Origin: Nissolia schottii
Lineage: Eukaryota > Streptophyta > Magnoliopsida > Fabales > Fabaceae
Reading direction: 5' to 3'
DNA: 64,000 nucleotides
Assembly: GCA_003254905.1 (NCBI GenBank)
Contig: QANU01101148.1
Coordinates: 86,773 to 150,772, forward strand
How positions within the stretch are numbered: position 1 is the stretch's first letter; the number at the start of each line of letters is the position of its first letter. Positions 37,501 through 48,853 of the stretch are shown in pieces. Under the pieces are notes generated by a model that saw only the letters and a program-made list of their open reading frames with translations, was not told the origin of the DNA and made no database searches. The position numbers and the translations under genes were made by a program.

Positions 37501-40191
37501 TTGTCGTCCTTCGTGAGCTCAGTAGGAATTCGTACGACACTGCTCAATGACTCGGAACACTAATGGCATGATGTTGACACTCTATATGAAGGCACTATTT
37601 CCCCACAAACAAAAATATAAAATAAAATTAGAGCTAAAAGAAAGTTTGCGCTCAAAGCACAACCTCCAGAGTGTAAATTTTCAAGTAAAAAACACTCTGG
37701 GAAGGGTTTTATTTATGGGAGAAAACTGACTTCCCCTCCAAATCACTGACGTCAAACAGTTGCAGCGTTAGTAGACGCCCAACATCGATCGTGCCACTAC
37801 AGCAGTTCGGTCCTTCCTCTTTTTTTTTCCCCCTTCTACGGATCACTACAAACTTCCAAACAATTTCAACCTTTGCACTATGCTTATCCAAACATATTTG
37901 AAAGTAGGAATGAATACTCTCAATTTGATTTGTTCTCAATTGTTGTCATATGTGATCTCTCACTATCAATTGAGGTAGTGAGATCCATGCATGACATAAG
38001 CAACAAATAAATTAAAAGTGAGATATCACACTTGACAACAATTGACAACAAATTACATTGAGAGGATTCATTCCCATTTGAAGGCTAATCTATTGGTAAA
38101 GGTTAAAGAGTTCAATTAATATGTAAAGTCCTTTTCCTTTCTTTGTAAACAACCAAACAAGAAAATGGCATGCATCTTATTTAGGTTGAGTTTGTTTGCT
38201 GATATAGAGCACGATTACAGGGATATAGGGACACAATTTTGTTTGGTTACGAAGACAATGACAAAAACTTGTGTCTTAAGATAGAAAATTAGTGTATTTT
38301 CTGTAACTTGGTTTTGCCGGGAGTTGGGGATAGGGACAAAATAAGAGTTTTAATGAAATTATGAATGAGTGAGAAAAAGACCCAGAGGATTAAGCCATTT
38401 GCCATAATTTTATGTCTTGTCATCACAAAATCAAACATGATATAGATACAATACATTGTGTCTTGTATATCATCAACAAACAGAATACAAGATTGACTTT
38501 TAATCTTGTATTTTATGCCTCTGTCCTCATATCTCTACATTTTAGTCATGTCTCAGCAACTAAACGCAACTAGTCATTTTCTTCCATTATCTTTAAATCT
38601 CCCAACCATACCCTAAGTTCAGACTAGGAACTCACACCAACTAAATTCAAGATTGAATAAAGAGCATGTTTGGTGACAGATTAACAGGGAAATAGTCACT
38701 TCTTTTTCGTTATTTTTTTTCCCTCCTTTTTTCTCAAAAGCTATTCCACGAAAGTTTTGATTATGAGTTGTTTTGAACCTAAAATAAACTAATCCGAATC
38801 CACACTAAAACAAATTATAAAACTGTTAAGGACTAAAGACCGGGGTCTGAGGAGCTCTAACTCTCTAAGGAATGAGAGAAACTCACATTTCCTAAAAGGC
38901 CTAAAGGGCCCCAGCCAACTAAGGGGTAGAAGAAACTCTCCTCACTTGGTCACGCCGGCCCAAAGGTAGAAAGCTTTACAACGCTTAGAGGAGGAGAACG
39001 TCTAAGCCCAAGACTCCGGACCTGTCCAGCCTAACAAAGCTAAAAGGAGGTAGCGGCGACTTCTCCTCCCCAATCCACAACTAACTCCTAGATAAGCGGG
39101 AAAAGATAAGCCAGCGAGTGATTAGGCAAACTCCCCTCACTTTATCTCTATCTTAGCATTTTATGTTCATCTATAAAAGCACACTACCTCCTCAGGTCAC
39201 CAGGTATCACTCATTCTCTTCTTAGAGAATTCACTTAACACTTGTGCTTACTTGAACGTCGGAGTGCCTTTGCAGGTACACCCCGCCGCCCCCCTCCAGG
39301 AGCTTTCGTCCAAGCCTCTGAGCTTTCGTGTTCAGGTAACTTCATTCCCTGTACGAATTACTCGCCAATAAAAACCATTAATTCTACAAAATAATCTATT
39401 CCCAAACATGCCTTTAAGCTCAGACTTCACCGTCAAGTTTTCACTCTAAATAACACAAAATCTACAAAGCCAGAAAGAATCGGTAACGGAATCCGAACCT
39501 CTCCATCGACAAGCTCCGTTTTATTGAGCGCGAGGGTGAGAGGGATCCCAGTGGACTCAGCCTCCACCAGGAACCTCGTGAGCGCGAACGGCTCAATCTT
39601 GGGCTGCTCGAGGGAGAAGAGCACTAGCAAGTGGTCCACATTGGCGACGGGAGGGTCCAGAATCTCTGAGTGCCTCTGGAACACGTTCTCGATCATTCCC
39701 CTTCGATCAACCCAGTCGATGGAACCTACTAGAACCTTGTCCCCTACCATCACCCTCCGCTTTATCTTCTTCAGCAGCGCCCTCACCACGCAGAGAAGCT
39801 CCACCCCGGCGGAGGAAGAAGAGGAAGAAGGTTCTCGAACCTCGTCGTCGAAGTTTCTAGAAGGTGCTCGTGGTGGAGGGAGGGATTGGACGATGACGCG
39901 CATGAAGTTGGCCTGGGAGGCGGCGACGACGCCGACAGCCTGGGAGTCGGAGAGCGGCGGGGCGTTCTCGAGGGAGAGGACGGGGGCGAGGGAGGAGAAC
40001 TCCTTGATGGTTTGCTTCGCCTTGAGGAGGTTCTTGCTTGGGGCTTGGTGTTGACGGTTAGGGTTTTGGTGCCGGGCGGTGGCGGCAGCGATCGGGAGGC
40101 ATCGGAAGTGGCGGAGTAGGGCGGGGAGAGGGGCGGCGGAGGCCACCGCGCGGTGGTGGTGGCGGAGGATGGAGAACGGTGCGAGCGACAT
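25572..40191 (-). CDS. Small-subunit ribosome biogenesis GTPase RsgA, organellar (EMB1688-like)
   Basis: RsgA-type circularly permuted GTPase that assists late maturation of the 30S-type organellar ribosomal subunit. Five exons read in one frame: 40191-39499, 36259-36038, 35931-35737, 35645-35452, 25764-25572, for about 498 aa. The first 50 residues (Arg/Ala/His-rich) look like an organelle transit peptide. An OB-fold region follows (about 75-190). Order of GTPase motifs is permuted: NKTE (G4, about 223), GPSGVGKSS (G1, 274-282), KHTTR (G2) and DTPG (G3, 347-350). Zinc ligands C383, C388, H390 and C396 lie in exon 4 ([14 protein letters not shown]). The tail is basic then acidic ([20 protein letters not shown]). 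Intron 4 is 9,687 bp and holds nested retrotransposons; intron 1 (3.2 kb) holds a hAT remnant and a MITE with a solo LTR. The frame is intact despite this load. Confidence 0.93.
26049..26219 (-). repeat. 3' LTR of the Ty1/copia element, part 1
   Basis: Matches 34863 onward (taataggaatttgaagtatt, agaagcttgca). It ends at aactg plus gtgtg, the left target duplication of the nested solo LTR. The rest resumes at 30174. Confidence 0.8.
27218..27710. repeat. GT-rich low-complexity / minisatellite tract
   Basis: A (gt)n run at about 27219-27242, then irregular repeats of gtgtgngtgcatgtgtg type. It forms Thr/His- or Val/Cys-rich spurious frames, not genes. Confidence 0.85.
28980..29591 (+). pseudogene. 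Coding-like relic with acidic tail inside the long LTR
   Basis: Several plus-strand frames are open over 610 bp of higher GC. They include a Pro/Thr-rich part (28980-29228) and a strongly acidic end ([20 protein letters not shown]) stopping at 29591 with the ending SSSKGH. Frames change between the blocks and there are stops. The family is not recognised. It could be a short ORF carried by this LTR family. Confidence 0.3.
30174..30231 (-). repeat. 3' LTR of the Ty1/copia element, part 2
   Basis: aacttaattacaataaatca through acatcctctatta, identical in arrangement to the right part of 34863-35045. It borders the polypurine-like gcgggaggt (minus sense) of the element interior. Confidence 0.8.
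30232..34729 (-). pseudogene. Ty1/copia gag-pol polyprotein, decayed
   Basis: Domains appear in copia order reading down the minus strand. There is a gag region (about 34729-33890); a zinc-knuckle remnant lacking its first cysteines ([20 protein letters not shown], near 33720); protease [12 protein letters not shown] (near 33430); and integrase core with RSDNGPDF (near 32680). Reverse transcriptase has [31 protein letters not shown] and YVDD (31586-31208). RNase H has [20 protein letters not shown] (30900-30460), ending near 30240 with a [12 protein letters not shown] type tail. Many stops and frameshifts break it, so it cannot make a full polyprotein. A small duplication (RRLIG twice) lies near 30910-30960. 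Confidence 0.9.
34863..35045 (-). repeat. 5' LTR of the Ty1/copia element
   Basis: 183 bp, starting (plus sense) taataggaatttgaagtatt and ending acatcctctatta. The matching copy is the split 3' LTR at 26049-26219 and 30174-30231, which is about 45 bp longer. Confidence 0.8.
36661..36981. mobile_element. 5'-truncated copy of the hAT-like element in RsgA intron 1
   Basis: From ggtttttcatcttcttcacc to cgatcgataactatg it aligns with 6709-7052. The left half is missing. Confidence 0.8.
38664..39411. mobile_element. MITE interrupted by a solo LTR, RsgA intron 1
   Basis: Inverted ends GCATGTTTGGTGACAGATTA (38664) and, on the minus strand, GCATGTTTGGGAATAGATTA (39411) match at 16 of 20 positions. 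The interior is split by the LTR at 38824-39370. The left part is related to 2658-2795. Confidence 0.55.
38824..39370 (+). repeat. Solo LTR of a Tat/Retand-like Ty3 element
   Basis: Starts TGTTAAGGAC. Flanks aaaac (38819-38823) and aaaac (39371-39375) form a perfect 5-bp target duplication. It has a TATA-like ctataaaag near 39171. The segment ttgaacgtcggagtgccttt near 39252 parallels the 44330-44772 LTR. The right end reads CCAATA, so the canonical CA terminus is mutated or the border is off by a few bases. Confidence 0.55.
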
Positions 40192-42361
40192 CGAGAAGCT
40201 GAGCTTATTATCAGTTCGAAAGCGAGCGTCGCGTTTGGAGATAATTGAAATTCGGAAGCGCTTTTTCTGATCGTTGGGAACAAAGAAGAGAATAGAATCA
40301 CCTTTTTTTGTTTGAGTCTAATTTGTTCTGTCATCCATTTTTCTGGTTCGAGTTTTTGAGATTAGTCACTGTTTTTTTATGTCTATAGCTGAAATGGGAG
40401 TGACTACGTGAGAGAGAGGGATGATATCTGTGTGGGCCAATTTTAATTTTTTTTTTCTGGCAGTTTGCGTGGAATCTCTTCAACTACATTGACACTTAAA
40501 CGATACTTCCTCTGTTACACTAAAAGAAAAAAATGTTTTGGTATTTAAAATTACAAATTTGAGTTATTTTAATTTTTAAAATTTAATTTTTTAATCTTTA
40601 AAATTATAAATTGAATGTGGAGTTGTCGCTCAAATCATTATCATTCACGATTTTATTGATTAGTCATCTCTTGAAATTAAAAATGTAATTGTGATAATAA
40701 TTAAGTTTGCAAATAAAATTATAATACCACTAGAAAATGAAAATGTGGTGTGACGGCACTTTGGACATCAAATTTTAATTACTACCTCAGCTTTATTTAT
40801 AACATCAAATGCTCTCACGACTTTATTTATAATTTTAGTTAGTCTCACAATTCAGAAAATTTTATGGAACTTTTCAATCTATCTATTTATAATATATTAA
40901 TTTTGATGCACAAGCTTTATGAATGTCATGATCAACTTATTGTAAAATTTGGTAGCATCTCCTTACAAAAGCACAAGAGTCATTTCCTCCACTTTTAGCG
41001 TATATACCCTATTCTTCATAATGAAATTCATCTTTTTCTTCTTCGATATTTGTAACCTCTTCTCCATAATAAATTCCTTTTCTTCTTTGATGTTCGTAAC
41101 CTATTTAACAAATTCATTGTTATTGTTAAACATTGTAGGTGAAGAGGGATTATGTCACACTAGACCAAAAAAATTGAATTAAGTTATCAGATAAATTTAA
41201 ATCAATTTAAGATAAGATAAAATATAATAATATCTTAATTTTTTCTCAACCGTTACAAAGTTTAACATTATATTGTTGATATATCTATAAATCTAATCGT
41301 CTATCTCATTTTCTATCTTGTGTTCCCTCAACTTTCCCCTTACACTCTTCCAAGACTCTCCAATAACAACAAGACCCTCTTCATTTCCCAAGTTAATTTC
41401 GAGAGTGTTGTCGTTGGGAACCTCTGAATGAGGGAACAATGGTTGCAGTAAATCCAAATGTGCGCCAAATGAAGCAATTAGCATTGATGTGGTGACAACA
41501 ATTGTGCAGACGCAAAATCTCTGGCCTAAGGAATGATGATTAAAGCACAACAGTTGTACTTGGAATTATTAATCAATGATAGGACCATAAATATTTGTGG
41601 AGTGATAACCACATTTCAGTTGAAGGAATATTACTAAGAAGTTAAACTTTATTACATGAAATGAGCCTTTTGGCTAATGATCCAATTGATATAAGTTCTA
41701 CAGCTCCAAAAAATTTGGGTGCAAATTTTAAGCAAAATACAATGGCTTGTATTTTTCAAGTTATTCTGAAATTAGATTGACCAATTGATTAACAGATTAA
41801 ATGGAAATGGTGGAGTAATGCAGAGGTTTTGAATCCTTGAACCTAAAGTGGAGCTTTGGTTTTGAAAAAAAAACGTTCTTATTATTGATGATGCATAATA
41901 CAGAGCATTAATACTAACTTTTATTTACTCAAAACACACAATGTTTCACAGATTTAGATCATATATCTCTAAAAATACACTAAGCACAAGGTATAAATCT
42001 CGAATGAATATACTATTGATGCAAGTGTTGTTACCCTTGGCTTCACACATTATATTAGTAATTAAAGTTATATTTTTTTATAGTTTAATAATTTTTTTTT
42101 TTTGCTCTTAGTTATATTTGTGTAAGTTTCGCATATCTCTTCTTTTTCTTTGTTTTTCCATTTTTTGAATTCAAATTTGTGGTAAATATTTACTGCAACA
42201 CATTATTTGTATTATACTCTCTTGTCATGTATATATCTTCTTTTTCATTATAAAAAAAAAGAAACTACAATATGCTATTTAATAAAATTCACTTACAAAC
42301 CACAATAAGAGGTAATGGCTTGGTTGTTGCAATAAAGTCAATTTTCAGTTCTCTAACTTAG
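40192..42361. other. Intergenic upstream of RsgA
   Basis: RsgA promoter region, then AT-rich spacer. A loose repeat of ttcttctttgat/gtaacct words occurs at 41031-41102. No gene was recognised. Confidence 0.45.
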
Positions 42362-43375
42362 GATCAACGAGAAACCGTAGTCTCTATTTGGTATTCAGTA
42401 TGGAATAGTAGAAATCAAAAGTGGGTGGAAGGAAAAATCACACCTGCACCTCAAGCGGCGAAAGTTGCAATTCTGAATCTGGGAGCCTTCAAAGCAATGA
42501 AGAATCAGTTAGGGGAAGCTCCGATTAGTGTACCACATGCTTCTATACCTCGTTGGGTCACTCCATGTGCTCTAGTGGTGAAAGTAAATGTCGACTTTGC
42601 AGCTGATGTGGGGGATGGCGTTTATGGATTGGGAGTTGTAATCAGAGACAACGATGGTAGCTTTGGGCGTCCCAATGTGTCTGAGAGATGGGGAATTTTG
42701 GTTTCGACAAGGGGGAGTTGTTGGCTATTAGACAAGTGATTCAAGAAATGTTGTGGCTAGAGTTTTAGAGGGTGGTGGGGATTTATCTTTGCTAAGAATC
42801 ATTATCCAAGATGTCATGACTTATGCTCCTGTTTTTACTCTTTTGATACTTCTTATGTTTCTAGATCTTGTAATGAGGCTGCTGATGTACTAACAAAATC
42901 AATCATTTCTTTAGGTTCTGAGGTTTGGGATGGGAAGCTGAAACGGGCATAAGGCCTTTGGGAGAACCACTCCCCAAAAGCTAGCTATTAGGAAGGGAGA
43001 GCCCAAGGCCTTATAAGGCCCCTCTTGCAAGGTAACCTCCCCGATATGGGACTTCATTACAATACTCCCCCCTTCAAGAGCTGACGTCCCGGCGGCTCCA
43101 CTCTACGGCACTTCACTCGGCGCCAGAGCAGCCTTCACGCTGGTTAGCACACCGGTCAGAACCCTCCGTAGGTAGCCCTCTCCGTTTGGCCGGCTCTCAA
43201 CGAGAGCACCATTGAAACGGGCATAAGGCCTTTGGGAGAACCACTCCCCAAAAGCTAGCTATTAGGGAGGGAGAGCCCAAGGCCTTATAAGGCCCCTCTT
43301 GCAAGGTAACCTCCCCGATGTGGGACTTCGTTACAGAAGCCTCTGAACTTTCTGGTCCTTCTCTTAGCAACTGAT
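42362..43375 (+). pseudogene. RNase H-like (LINE-type) pseudogene split by a TRIM
   Basis: Reads VVSIWYSVWNSRNQKWVEGK, then VKVNVDFAADVGDGVYGLGV and VIRDNDGSF, as in plant LINE-derived RNase H (RVT_3) domains. A later frame has SRSCNEAADVLTKSI and SEVWDGK, continued after the inserted TRIM as PLNFLVLLLATD. Frame changes after 42739 show it is inactive. Without the insertion the sequence is continuous. Confidence 0.75.
42939..43335 (-). mobile_element. Complete TRIM (terminal-repeat retrotransposon in miniature), 397 bp
   Basis: Two 123-bp LTRs (42939-43061 and 43213-43335) differ at only three positions. The flanks gaagc (42934-42938) and gaagc (43336-43340) are identical 5-bp target duplications. 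In minus sense the LTR starts TGTAA and ends TTTCA. A polypurine tract gaaggggggagtat precedes the 3' LTR, and a candidate primer site TGGTGCTCTCG follows the 5' LTR. The 151-bp interior codes for nothing, so mobilisation would need proteins from other elements. Confidence 0.93.
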
Positions 43376-43501
43376 ATTTCTATCTCTCGAATAAAATAAG
43401 AGTTTCTCATATTTAAAAAAAGAAAGAAAGAGGTAATAAGCCTTAATAAAGGGCTCCAACTTGAGGTGTTTCATTAAAACCTCAAAACACTTCATAAAGG
43501 C

Positions 43502-43891
43502 CTAGGGAGTGAATGGGAGCCTAACGCCAAGTTGAGAAAAGAAACAATCATAGACATAAATCCTATGGGCTAGTTTCCTATTTTGGATTAGGTAGAAAAC
43601 CCTATTGCAGAGGAAACATGACTCTACGGCGACGATAAACTCGTTGCCGGCCACCACCCTTTGGTTCCTCTGAAAATGAACTAAGGAGTTACAATAAGAG
43701 TAAACGAACACATGACTCTTCACCTCTATGGCTACCCAATCATAGGCATCAAGGGCCTCACCCTCATCCCCAGAGTTCCCATCAACACTCTCTGAAACTA
43801 GCCTAGACAATTTTCCCATCATACAAGGAAAAAAGAATTTGAACTTACTCGGGAAGACTCTCTTTACTCTTGAAAAGGATATGGCTCTCAA
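43502..43891 (-). pseudogene. Antisense ORF fragment of a second Tat-like Ty3 element
   Basis: 129 codons on the minus strand with KLSRLVSESVDGNSGDEGEA and, at the end, RIYVYDCFFSQLGVRLPFTP, a phrase typical of the putative plant transposon proteins encoded antisense in Ty3 elements. It runs to the start of the element relic at 43502 and is thus C-terminally truncated. It lies 440 bp upstream of, and opposite to, the LTR at 44330. Confidence 0.55.
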
Positions 43892-44329
43892 GAAAAATTG
43901 AAAGGTTGGATGGTTCCTTCGTCCTCTCTATTTAAACCCTTCCTCTCTCAAAAATTTCGCACAAGATCGAAGGTCACGATGCAGAGCATCCAATGGACAT
44001 ATAAGCATCAACCACTCGCTATGGTCACGACTTCCTAGTTTCGTAGATGCCTCTCTAGGTTCAACCACGTGGCCCACTATCGTTATAACCATCATGTCTC
44101 ATAAATGTTCCCTCAGAAACTATGCAAACGAGAAGACACGCGACTGCCACACGCTTTGTGGCTATGAATTCTCTTCGTTCAAAACCCAAAATAAAAAATG
44201 CTCAAATTCTATAAAAAGAGGCCGACAGTCATGCCGAGAAATCGAGTTAAGACTTAAAGCCGACCAATATGGGGAAAATTTTGTAAGCTCAGTACAATGA
44301 TTAGAAGCGATGGTCGAGCTTAGGGGCTA

Positions 44330-44772
44330 TGTACTGGCCCAAATGATCGGCCTAATAAACGGGAACATTACGGAGATAGCCCACAAACCATGGATCTAGC
44401 CCAATAGGGAGTTGATGACGTAATGAGAATAGGATAGGCAAGAAGTAATTATTCCTCGCCAAGAGAGATCAACGGGGGAGGCAATTGAGAGAAAAGCTCA
44501 GGTAATCCATCGATACTTGGAGTGAGAAGCCTTCCTCAACCGATCAGGGCGAAAAACTCTAGCTCACACATTATAAAGGGGGAAAACGAGGTCAGTCTAC
44601 GGTATGTTTTTGATCCCACATTCCACATCTCACATTTGTGTTCTGACTTGAGCGTTGGAATACCTTGCAAGTCCACCCCTGGTGCTTTGAGGAGAAGAAG
44701 GAGGTTAAAAAGACCGTGGAAGGTGATCAATGCACGAGGACCCGTGACCCCATGTTTTCACAAGACGGAACA
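44330..44772 (+). repeat. 3' LTR of a Tat-like Ty3 element (443 bp)
   Basis: Preceded by the purine-rich gagcttaggggcta. It starts TGTACTGG and ends CGGAACA, with TATA-like attataaag near 44570. The segment cttgagcgttggaatacctt near 44645 is related to the LTR at 38824. No 5' LTR is present in the window. Confidence 0.6.
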
Positions 44773-45443
44773 TTAATTGTTTCATATATTAAATTCATAT
44801 GTTGATGTAGTATTAATGCGTGCTTAATTTTTTTTATTTAACCTAATTCCATTTCAATTTATGTTTATTTATTTATAATTTATTTGACTTTATGTGAGTA
44901 TTATTTTGAATTTTGTATTTTGGATTATTTTTAGTGTTTAATTATAGTATTGTGACGCATAGAACTTTTGACGCGTGGCAAGTTAATGGTGAAGTTAGTT
45001 GATGAATTTTAAGATATTAATTAAGATTATGATTAGTATTAGGATAAGGACAATAAGGATTGAAGATTTTATTTTTTTAATCGTTTTCTTAATTATTATG
45101 TGTATATTTAATATTTAGATTTTTAATTATATATTAATTATTTTATATATTAAATTCATATGTTAATGTAGTATTAATGTGTGCTTAATTTTTTTATTTA
45201 GCGCGTTTCAATTTGTATTTATTTATAATATATTTGGTCTTGCGTGAGTATTATTTTAAATTTTGTGTGTTGTATTATTTTTAGTGTTTAATATCATGAT
45301 ACATAGAACTTTTGATATGTGGCAAGTTAATGGTGAAATTAATCAATGAATTTTAAGATATTAGTTAAGATTATGATTAGCACATGAAATGGCAAGGATT
45401 CAAGATTTTTGATGGTTTTCTTAATTATTACGTGTATATTTAG
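44773..45443. repeat. Tandem duplication, unit 361 bp
   Basis: Copy 1 (44773-45133) and copy 2 (45134-45443) share long blocks such as atattaaattcatatgttra, gtggcaagttaatggtga and aagattatgattag in the same order. They are AT-rich and non-coding. Copy 1 abuts the LTR at 44330-44772. Confidence 0.8.
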
Positions 45444-45556
45444 CTGCAACCTAACACTGATTGATCTGTGATCCGTACTCGCTCGGTTATTACTACCATT
45501 TTTCACGTTTTTATCCGCTCCGACACTTTTGGTTTGGTCCCAATAATAATCATCCC

Positions 45557-47278
45557 TATATATACCCTCTCCTTCTTACAAACACGCCTCTTCCTTCGTA
45601 TCCTAATAACACATCCGTTGTTTTGTTTTGTTCCATACACTCTCTATTCAGTACCCTTCTTCTGAATCTTCATTCTCATGTAAGTCCCTCTATTTTTTCT
45701 TTTTCTTTTTCTTTTTCCCTTCTGCATTGTCATCTTTTTTTTTTTTTTAAATATTTTTATTTCCGTTTCTCTATTCCAGATCTACCAACATTTTCTCTAG
45801 ATTATTCTGAATCTGGTTCATACTCTCTTAAAACTCGTATTGGTGTCTCTATAGAATTTGATGCCTCTGTGCTTTTTGCGGTAGTTGTTTTTTCCCCTCT
45901 GACAGGACTAAGATTGATTTGTGTACTTACAAATTTGTTAGGCTAGCTCTTTAAGCTTAAGCTCCTGTGGTATAGTTTTTTATTTCATTTTATTAGTAAA
46001 TTGAATGAAATTTCGTATTGGAAGATGTTTCAACTTCCAAACAAGCCACAAAGTTTCACGGTCTTCTGATCGATTTGTCATTATTCTCATCTGTGTCATC
46101 TCGTTGGTGTGATGTGTTTTTTCTTTGTTTTATATTTGATTCCCTTGTTGGCTTTGATTTATGTGAAAACAAATCTGAACTGTGTCCTCAACATTATGTT
46201 AATTTCAGATCTGGTGGTTGCTGCTGCTTCTGATATTAATCTGACCATAATTAACAGCAGTGACAGACTGATAAATTCATTGTAATTACTAATTACCCTT
46301 TTGAATCTTTCTTGCTTTTTCACCCATTGTTTTGATCTTTCAATATCACTTTGAGTGGTTTAGTTTAATTATGACTTAATATTTGGTACGACAGGGTCAA
46401 AAGTTATTCTGATCTTTCCAAAATTTCAAACACCTTGTTCTTCTCGTTCGTTTGTGACTTGTTATATGTAGGACACATATTTATGAGCTTTCTAGAAAAC
46501 ACTATAGCCTTATCTTCGTTAGATGTTAATCCTCAATTTGGTTTTATACCTTATAGATTATGGGATTTAGAACTTTAGACATTTAGTAATGTTGAATATA
46601 TTAATATGCATTCTTGTCCAAGTGATGTTTGTATTGAAAAGAATGCGGTTTACTTTGCTAACAGATTGGACTTTTCTGCTAGTCGAAGATGAATATATTC
46701 ACACAAATATTGCTTATTTTGTAGTTTACTATTCTTTATTTTTCTTTAATATCTCAGCCAATAAAAATTTGAAGGAAATGGAAGTTACAGGTGGCTAAAT
46801 CTTGCTGAGTTCTATGGCCGACGCTGGTATGACTTTGTGTTTATACCTGTAATTTTGTTATGAACTTTGATTAATTTATGTTTACACTTCAGAAAGTAAC
46901 AAATTTTTTGCTGTAATTTACAGATATTTGGGCAATGTGTGAGGGAGGATACAACTTTAGCAGCTTAAGAAATAATTGGCAGAAAAGAAGTCAGAGGAAT
47001 CACTGTAGGAGCAGAACTTGTGTTATGGAATTTGAATCAGACTGGACAAAGCACAGGAAATCATTGGCGTATACTGCTCAAGTGATTCGTTCTGCAACAT
47101 CTTTTATGCCTTGGTCTTGTAGAATCCCAATTGGTGAAGGATATCATGAATTCCTTTAGTTGTTATATGCTTCACAATTAGACATTGCTGCATTATTTGG
47201 TTGATTGGTGACCACAAAATTCTCTACATCTTGGAGGTCTGTGGTAAGTGTGATAGCTGATTAGAAAAAAAAAAAACA
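45557..47278 (+). promoter_or_regulatory. Promoter and intron-containing leader of the F-box/kelch gene
   Basis: A TATATATA box at 45557-45564 is followed by a CT-rich leader and a donor CTCAT|gtaagtc at 45680. The coding start is 1.6 kb further on, so one or more leader introns are likely. Short upstream ORFs occur. Exact leader exons cannot be set from sequence alone. Confidence 0.5.
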
Positions 47279-48853
47279 ATGCCTGGTTTTGATGTTGGAA
47301 AGAAGAGATTTACAGACCCAAACATGCGTTTCATCAATTTGGCCAATCAAGATAAATTGACTCGTTCGCAAAGCAATCATTGTTTAACCTTGAAGGCGCT
47401 AGACAATGATGATAGCTCTATTTTACCTAGGCTGCCTGATGATGTGGCAAAGCATTGCCTTGCGCTTGTTCCTCGTCCCTACTACCCGGCTATGGGTGGC
47501 GTTTGTAAGAGATGGAGGTCATTTATTCAAAGCAAAGAGTTTATAACTGTGCGGAAATTGGCTGGGTTGGTTGAGGAATGGCTCTATTTCTTAACAATGG
47601 ATGGTGAAGGACAGGGAAGTCACTGGGAGGTTATGGATTGTCTCGGTCATAAGTGCCGCTCTCTTCCACCGATGCCTGGTCAGGTAAAGGCCCGGTTTGG
47701 GGTGGTGGTTCTTAATGGGAAGCTTCTTGTTATGGCTGGTTGTTCAGCTATAGATGGAACTACCCATGCCTCAGCAGAGGTTTACGAATATGATTCTTTT
47801 CTCAACAGGTATGTTTTTCTTCTCCATTCTATCTAGAAATCAGGCGAATTTATTACATATGATAAACTTTGCTATGTAATTTAGTTAATGGAAGACCTAT
47901 TATCTTGTTCATAATTTGTGAAAGTTAATGGTTCTATTATACTTGGGAATTTTCTCGTGTTATGGTACACCAATTAATGAAAGGACAGGCCTTGGTGCAA
48001 CGATAAGGTTGCTGCCTTGTGACTTCGAGGTTTGCAATTTCAAATCATGAAAATAGTCTTTATGCTGAGGTCTGCAATTTCAAGTCGTGAAAACAGTCTT
48101 TATGCTTGTGGTGACAAGACTATATAATCTACCCTCTCTTAACCTCATGAGGTGGGAGCTTTGTGCACTAAGCCGCCCTTTAAGGTATATGAATATTGAC
48201 TTGATTTTTTGATTGCTAATTGCAGTTGGAGCAGACTATCAAACATGAACGTGGCTCGTTATGACTTTGCATGTGCTGAAGTCAATGGCTTAGTATATGC
48301 TGTGGGAGGGTATGGGGTAAATGGTGATAGTCTCTCCGGTGCCGAGGTGTATGACCCTGATACTGACAAGTGGACGCTGATAGAGAGCCTTCGCCGCCCA
48401 AGATGGGGTTGCTTCGCTTGTTCGTTTGAGGGTAAGCTCTATGTCATGGGTGGAAGGTCAAGCTTTACCATCGGAAACTCCAAGTTTGTCGATGTGTATA
48501 ACCCTGAGAGGCACAACTGGTGCGAGATTAAGAATGGCTGTGTTATGGTCACTGCTCATGCAGTGTTGGGAAAGAAGTTATTCTGTATGGAGTGGAAGAA
48601 CCAGAGGAAGCTAGCAATATTCAGTCCTGAGGACAATTCATGGAGGATGGTACCGCTCCCGCTAACTGGGAGCTCGAATGTCGGTTTTCGATTCGGGATA
48701 CTGGATGGAAAGCTGTTGCTGTTCTCAGTGGAGGCAGAATCTGCTTCTCAAACTTTGTTGTATGATCCAAATGCAGCTTTGGGGTCAGAGTGGCAGACTT
48801 CTGATATAAGGCCATCTGGTTTGTGCTTATGCAGTGTAACAATCAAGGCATGA
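47279..48853 (+). CDS. F-box/kelch-repeat protein (At1g67480-like)
   Basis: Predicted substrate receptor of an SCF ubiquitin ligase. Two coding exons, 47279-47808 and 48226-48853, join in frame (AG|T codon) for 385 aa. The F-box (LPRLPDDVAKHCLALVPRPY, then VCKRWRSFI) covers about residues 49-95. It is followed by kelch repeats forming a beta-propeller: FGVVVLNGKLLVMAG, ACAEVNGLVYAVGGYG, CSFEGKLYVMGGRSS and later degenerate blades. The C-terminus reads LCLCSVTIKA. The intron (47809-48225) carries a short direct repeat (ttgcaatttcaaatc/ctgcaatttcaagtc). The best family match is the single-type plant protein At1g67480; its target is not known to me. Confidence 0.92.

Noticed and set aside
39524-40270. 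Plus-strand and alternate minus-strand ORFs over RsgA exon 1
   Set aside because: Shadow frames of the GC-rich first exon; the chosen frame alone carries the GTPase G4 motif and joins downstream exons.
41293-41550. 85-codon minus-strand ORF
   Set aside because: No similarity recognised, AT-rich spacer, no splice-linked partner exons.
48001-48200. Short direct repeat in the kelch intron as a possible mobile element
   Set aside because: Only a short block of about 45 bp is repeated and no ends or target duplications were found.
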